Shown: positions 59,804 through 64,000 of the stretch, piece by piece | Position numbering within the stretch: position 1 is the first letter of the stretch | Layout of the letters: each line of letters starts with the position of its first letter | Source: Dolomedes plantarius | Lineage: Eukaryota; Arthropoda; Arachnida; Araneae; Dolomedidae | Reading direction: 5' to 3' | NCBI GenBank assembly: GCA_907164885.2 | Contig: OU015490.1 | Location: 236,320,622-236,384,621 of the forward strand | DNA length: 64,000 bases | Translations under genes and position numbers: made by a program | The notes under the pieces: model-generated | Databases searched by the model: none | Seen by the model: only the letters and a program-made list of their open reading frames with translations | What the model was told of the DNA's origin: nothing

Positions 59804-60163
59804 AGGCTTGTGGTAGCCTAGTAGTAGCGCGCGGGCTTTCGTGTGTTGAGGGTGCTCAGATCGAATTCCGACAAGCGCCATTAAATACCTCCGTGTCTAG
59901 TCAGGATGTGGACACGTTAAATCCGTAAACCGGAAAATCCCTCTATGAGGTCAGCAAGGGTGATATAGGTTACTATCCACCCAGGCGTTACCCCTGGGTG
60001 TACTCAGTCAAAATTGAGATGACACCTTGCTAAATCAGACTCAGACCCTTGTGGTGTCATTATGAACCGCAAATCGCACCCCTCAGCCCTCTAGCCTATT
60101 TCGACCTGGTCTGGAATTCTTTCGGCCGGGGTGCATTAGAAAAGGGGACATTGAAAAAAAATT
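59804..60163 (+). mobile_element. Full-length SINE with 12-bp TSD
   Basis: Best preserved copy: GTAGCCTAGTAGTAGCGCGC (A box), AGATCGAATTCCGAC (B box), TACCTCCGTGTCTAGTCAGG, GACACGTTAAATCCGTAAAC, TACTCAGTCAAAATTGAGAT and TTCGACCTGGTCTGG. The duplication ATATTATCTTTT flanks it (59792-59803 and 60164-60175). It inserted right beside the solo LTR and reuses its flank. Confidence 0.9.
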
Positions 60164-60175
60164 ATATTATCTTTT

Positions 60176-60688
60176 CGTTTAATATTAATGCATAATTTTA
60201 AAAATCGGAAATATGCAAAATATTCAGGTGCTATTTAAAAATGAAGGAAAAACAAAGCTGAAAAAAATTCAGGTAGTCTCTTCTAAGGAAACTACCGTGG
60301 GTTATTAACGTAGGAATACATATCGTTGCTTACCTCTTTTGTATGTATATAAGTATGTATGTGTTATGTATATATGTATCTATATATATGTACTATGTAT
60401 ATATATGCATATATGTATGTCAACATTTTGACGCATCTTGGTAATTAACTGTTTACTGCTTGTCCAAGCGATAGACTGGGTTTGGCACGCTGCCAAATTT
60501 ATAACTCGCGAGAAGGGATGGACGGACGGATTTAGCTTCTGAAATTTTCCCTTCGGCAGGACCGTTATGGAGGAACGTAATCATACGTTTAAATTATATT
60601 AGAAGTTGGCGTTGTAGTAAAACATAACTCAACAAAATAGAACTACACTGATATTTTGTGTGTTAGTTAAGGATTTTTGCCTTATATT
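60176..60688. repeat. Imperfect TATG/TA microsatellite; otherwise empty
   Basis: TATGTATATA-type repeats at about 60340-60420. Nothing else recognised. Confidence 0.6.
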
Positions 60689-60945
60689 AGAGTCGTGTAG
60701 GATCAAAACTAGAAATATCTCTTTTTTCGAAAAACTAAGTTAAAAATACTTTCTTATCGTATTTAAATCAGTTAAAAACGAAATATTTTTGGAAAATGGC
60801 CGACTAGTAAACCGAAGTGAGAGAATTTTTATAAAGGTAAATTAAAATGTATATCTTTGAAAATGCATAAGATATAGTTCGTTAACCTTTACCGGAATAA
60901 AAGAAGGGCTGAATGAGATTGTTAGTTTTGATCCAACACCACTCG
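60689..60945. mobile_element. Small MITE with ~27-bp TIRs
   Basis: Left GAGTCGTGTAGGATCAAAAC and right GTTTTGATCCAACACCACTC are inverse with two mismatches. 257 bp, AT-rich interior. Superfamily not known. Confidence 0.65.
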
Positions 60946-60951
60946 TTAGTC

Positions 60952-61528
60952 CAGTGATAACCAACCGGTGTGCCGCAGCACTTTAGGGTGTCTTGAGATC
61001 GGCCTGGGGGGCAGCGAGAATATTTTGATTCTGATAAACAAAAAATATTAGTGAGTCCGACTTAAAATAAATATTAAGTTGAATCAATGACCCGACAGAT
61101 TGTAATTCAAATCAATACACTCTTTTCTGAGATTGAATTAGCTAGCCTTAAACCCACAACTGTTATATAGTCTTGATATTAAACACTTGTGTTTGAAATA
61201 TCAATCGCAAGTGTCACATTAATAAAACCAAACTATTTTTGTAGATTTCTATTGTAGTCGTCTGGTGTATTACTATACTGATTCCCATGCCTGTTTTTGA
61301 AACTGTATTAATGTTTACTATCCCAGTGTTTGTTACTTATATAGTTCAATAAATGAACAAAATCACCAAGTAGTAGTTGTTTGAAATTAATTTTACATGT
61401 TCCTGGTATACATTGCATTTTAATTTAATATTAAAAAAATTGAAAAAAACTAAAATTCTAAAGGGTGCCCCAAGTTTCTAATCTCATTTCCAAGGGTTCC
61501 ACAAACGTAAAAAAGTTAGGAATCCCTG
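60952..61528. mobile_element. hAT-like element, decayed
   Basis: Left CAGTGATAACCAACCGGTGT plus GCCGCAGCACTTTAGG and right GTTAGGAATCCCTG resemble the CAGTGGTTCCCAAC-type hAT ends, including the GTGCC(G)C phrase. The 8-bp flanks no longer match well, so it is old. Confidence 0.6.
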
Positions 61529-62173
61529 TACTATTCTTTTAATGGTTATCCTGTTCTTAAAACTATGGCAGTTAGAACATTGCATCTCAAAATTCCACTT
61601 CTTGGCGACCTTTTCTTTTTCTGAAATTGAAATAAGATCCCCCGAAATAAGGATTCATTTCGCTATTTATAGAGATCGGGAGAACAAAGGAATTCAAACA
61701 TATAATTTAGAAACTAGCATAATTTATCACAAGTAAATTATTATACTTAAGGGGAAAATGCGTAAAATTCACTGGCGTCTGTGAGACATGACACGATCTG
61801 TAACGGAATGTTAGCGTAACTGATTCAAATTGGTAATTTCAGCACGTAACACACAAACTGCAGGAAGAATTTACAAAGACTCAAACATTCATGAAATACT
61901 AAATACTTTCGGTTTTTTGAAATATGTAAATTTTCATTTATGTTCACACGTTATTCGAAACATGTTTATTATTAAGCTATAACGATAAAAATAAAAATTA
62001 AAGAAACAGGTTGAAATATAATTACGGAGAATACGTGTTCGGAATTCTAGATGGTCTGAAATAGCTGAATAATAAAAAAAAAAAATGATACTTTGTACGT
62101 TAGGAAATGACTATTTCATCCATATAATTGTCCCTTTTCCCCCTCAAAACAGTAGGAGTAATAATATTACAAA
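61529..62173. other. No gene; a block repeated at 63.2 kb
   Basis: About 61750-61800 (CACTGGCGTCTGTGAGACA) matches 63210-63260 (CACTGGCATCTCTGAGACA) with a partly matching upstream stretch, so a small old duplication lies 1.46 kb apart. Confidence 0.5.
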
Positions 62174-62441
62174 GGGCCCAAGGTAGCCTTGTCGTAGCGC
62201 GTTGGGCTTGGAATTGGGGGTGAGGGTGGGGTTGCTCGGTTCAAATCCCGACGAGCTCCATTAAATACCTTCATGTGTAGATCGGATATGGACGCGCTAA
62301 TGCCGTAGAAAGTTTTTCTATAAGAGAATGTGGGAGAAGGTTCGAGACCTCCAGATTTGTCCCCTGGGGGCTGCTCGGTCAAAATTGAAGTGGCACCAGG
62401 GGGTGTTGTTGGTTCACCTATACCGTGCCCCCATTGAAAGC
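62174..62441 (+). mobile_element. SINE, variant tail
   Basis: Head AAGGTAGCCTTGTCGTAGCG and GCTCGGTTCAAATCCCGAC, body TACCTTCATGTGTAG and CTGCTCGGTCAAAATTGAAG, then CCTATACCGTGCCCCCAT, a tail shared with the copy at 24738. It therefore links the two SINE forms of the window. Confidence 0.75.
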
Positions 62442-63292
62442 AACCAATGATTCTCGTGCATTATGTTCGAATGTCTTGATTGACAAATACCTCGCATTGT
62501 CAATATTACTGCTGCAATACAACAATACTGCAAACAACAGTAACACAACAATAATACTTTCCAAGTGAAACGTACGTCTGTTCTTTACAATAATAAAACA
62601 AAAATGAAAGACTTTCCAAGGTAAAAGTCTTTTTTTTTCTCTTAAATTAAAATAATATTCCACAAAATACGAGTATTGATTCATTTCGTCCTCTAAACTG
62701 CTAAGGACATCAAGTGCATCCAAATACCTATTTACCATGTTTTTATTAACTCGTTTTCCTGTTTGTTTGTGTGTGTATTTGTCCAGTACAAATCTTGCAA
62801 TCGATTTTTAAGTAACTTCCCGACTAGCTAGACATTTGAAACTTTTAGAATAGCTCAGAACACGATGACAATGCATAATTTTAATACTTTTAGCCATCTT
62901 TAAGCAGAATTGAATTCATTTTCAGATAATTTTGTTTTGTAGATTGGTGCAGCCATCTATCGGCCGGGACGGGAACGAAAAGTTAAACGCAAGTCAACTT
63001 CCAATTAACTTAATTTTCTTTCAAGTTGATGGGATAATTTATCAAAAATTTTTTAAAAGTATTTATTAATACATAGAATTATCAAGTTTATATGATTCAA
63101 CAGAAAATTTAAAAACATGGTATGTAAATTTTTTTTTTATCTTGTGATTATTATTTAGAAACTGGCATTACAGTTTATTATATAAATAGAAAATCATATT
63201 CATAAAAAAGAAATGCATGAAAATCACTGGCATCTCTGAGACACCACAGTGTCTGCATTGGATTTTTCGCACTCAAATTCTATAACATAGGA
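62442..63292. other. No recognisable gene
   Basis: The minus frame 62418-62738 starts MVNRYLDALDVLSSLEDEMN and has a hydrophobic stretch, but overlaps a SINE tail and has no known domain. Confidence 0.4.
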
Positions 63293-64000
63293 TTGTTTTT
63301 TCTATCAGGAACGGCATCAGTTGCATTGAGCCCGAAGCGCGTCCTATGTCGCGGTTACAGAATTGTTGTTTTTAAAGAACACCTCTATAATGAATCAACG
63401 ATGTTCACCGGACCAACTCATGGTGTCTATGGAAAGCTAGAAAATAAGTCCGAACTGTTGCCACCTCCCGCGTCAACCCCCCTTCTCCCTTACAAGTGAC
63501 CTTCAGAAATGCGGGAGTCCATACTGCCGCCCCCTTCATACCCCCGTAGTCCATCTATTTTCAAAGGGCTCATTCCCAATACACGGTGCTGCAGCCGCTT
63601 TAATATTTTGGCGGTATTTTTTAGATTTTCGTCAAAATGGCGGTAAAACGCCAAACGTGGAATGTGTTTGTTAAATGTTTTTCTGTTAGCCATATATTGC
63701 TCCTGATTTTATAATTAGCTGCCAATCAGAGCTTGTGATTTTACTGGTAGACGAGTTTAATCTGGATTTTTCTACTGCGCTTGTTTAAAAAAATTAATCC
63801 GTTGACTGTGCTTTTGGGGATTTGCTGTTCAATCGCTCGGACGTAATTTTCGCTGCTAAGTATGGCTTCTGTAGAATCGCATGGACCAGTGAAATATTTT
63901 GGATTGAGAGTTTTGATTGCTAGTTGCTTACATGAGTTATTATGGCTTCAATGTTGGTTTTTTACGTTCGGATCGGATATTTTTTGAATTTTTGTGGAAT
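63293..64000. other. GC-richer end of window, unassigned
   Basis: A plus frame at 63293-63499 (GTASVALSPKRVLCRGYRIV, then PTHGVYGKLENKSELLPPPA) is less repetitive than the rest and could be an exon or an element fragment; no domain recognised. The last 250 bp contain ATGGCTTCTGTAGAATCGCA in an open frame too short to judge at the window edge. Confidence 0.3.

Overview
This is an AT-rich eukaryotic window that looks like an arthropod genome, most likely an arachnid such as a spider. The arachnid call is inference: it rests on the mix of repeats (short tRNA-headed SINEs sharing one body, Tc1/mariner, hAT, Merlin, Helitron, BEL, Gypsy and jockey-like fragments) and was not tested by any search. 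I could not defend a single intact host gene. Almost every open frame with a recognisable protein signature is a decayed transposable-element gene.

Layout. 0-6 kb holds a pogo-like fragment, a small hAT MITE with a perfect 8-bp target duplication, a Mutator-like transposase exon, a long-TIR MITE and a GC-rich block. 6-14 kb holds a SINE, a long TA tract, a mariner broken by two separate hAT insertions, a Helitron 3' end with its helicase tail, a pogo-like MITE, and an almost complete DD41D mariner-type element with 30-bp TIRs. 14-31 kb is mostly quiet: TTAA-flanked and fold-back MITEs, a nearly intact Tc1 transposon (339 codons, one stop), a broken gene of a repeated metazoan family of unknown function, a 180-bp tandem duplication and hAT MITEs.

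31.5-36.3 kb and 51.4-53.85 kb are two diverged copies of one ancestral segment. Insertions present in only one copy (a mariner-type element and two hAT MITEs) have a matching empty site in the other, so the pair gives an internal order of events. Between them lie a BEL/Pao 3' half with its LTR, Helitron ends, a Merlin element, a jockey 3' end, a hAT derivative that encodes only a BED zinc finger, a mariner-type element with TIRs of about 210 bp, and a Gypsy pol fragment facing the 3' end of another LTR element.

54-59.2 kb is built largely from an old, very diverged repeat of roughly 0.45-0.6 kb, interrupted by a non-LTR RNase H fragment (itself split by a hAT MITE), another hAT MITE and a SINE. 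59.3-64 kb holds a solo LTR with a 4-bp target duplication, two more SINEs and two MITEs.

The genes do not form a pathway. What the window records is layered insertion, with non-autonomous hAT elements the most frequent late arrivals, often inside older elements. All positions, target duplications and residue spacings were counted by eye.
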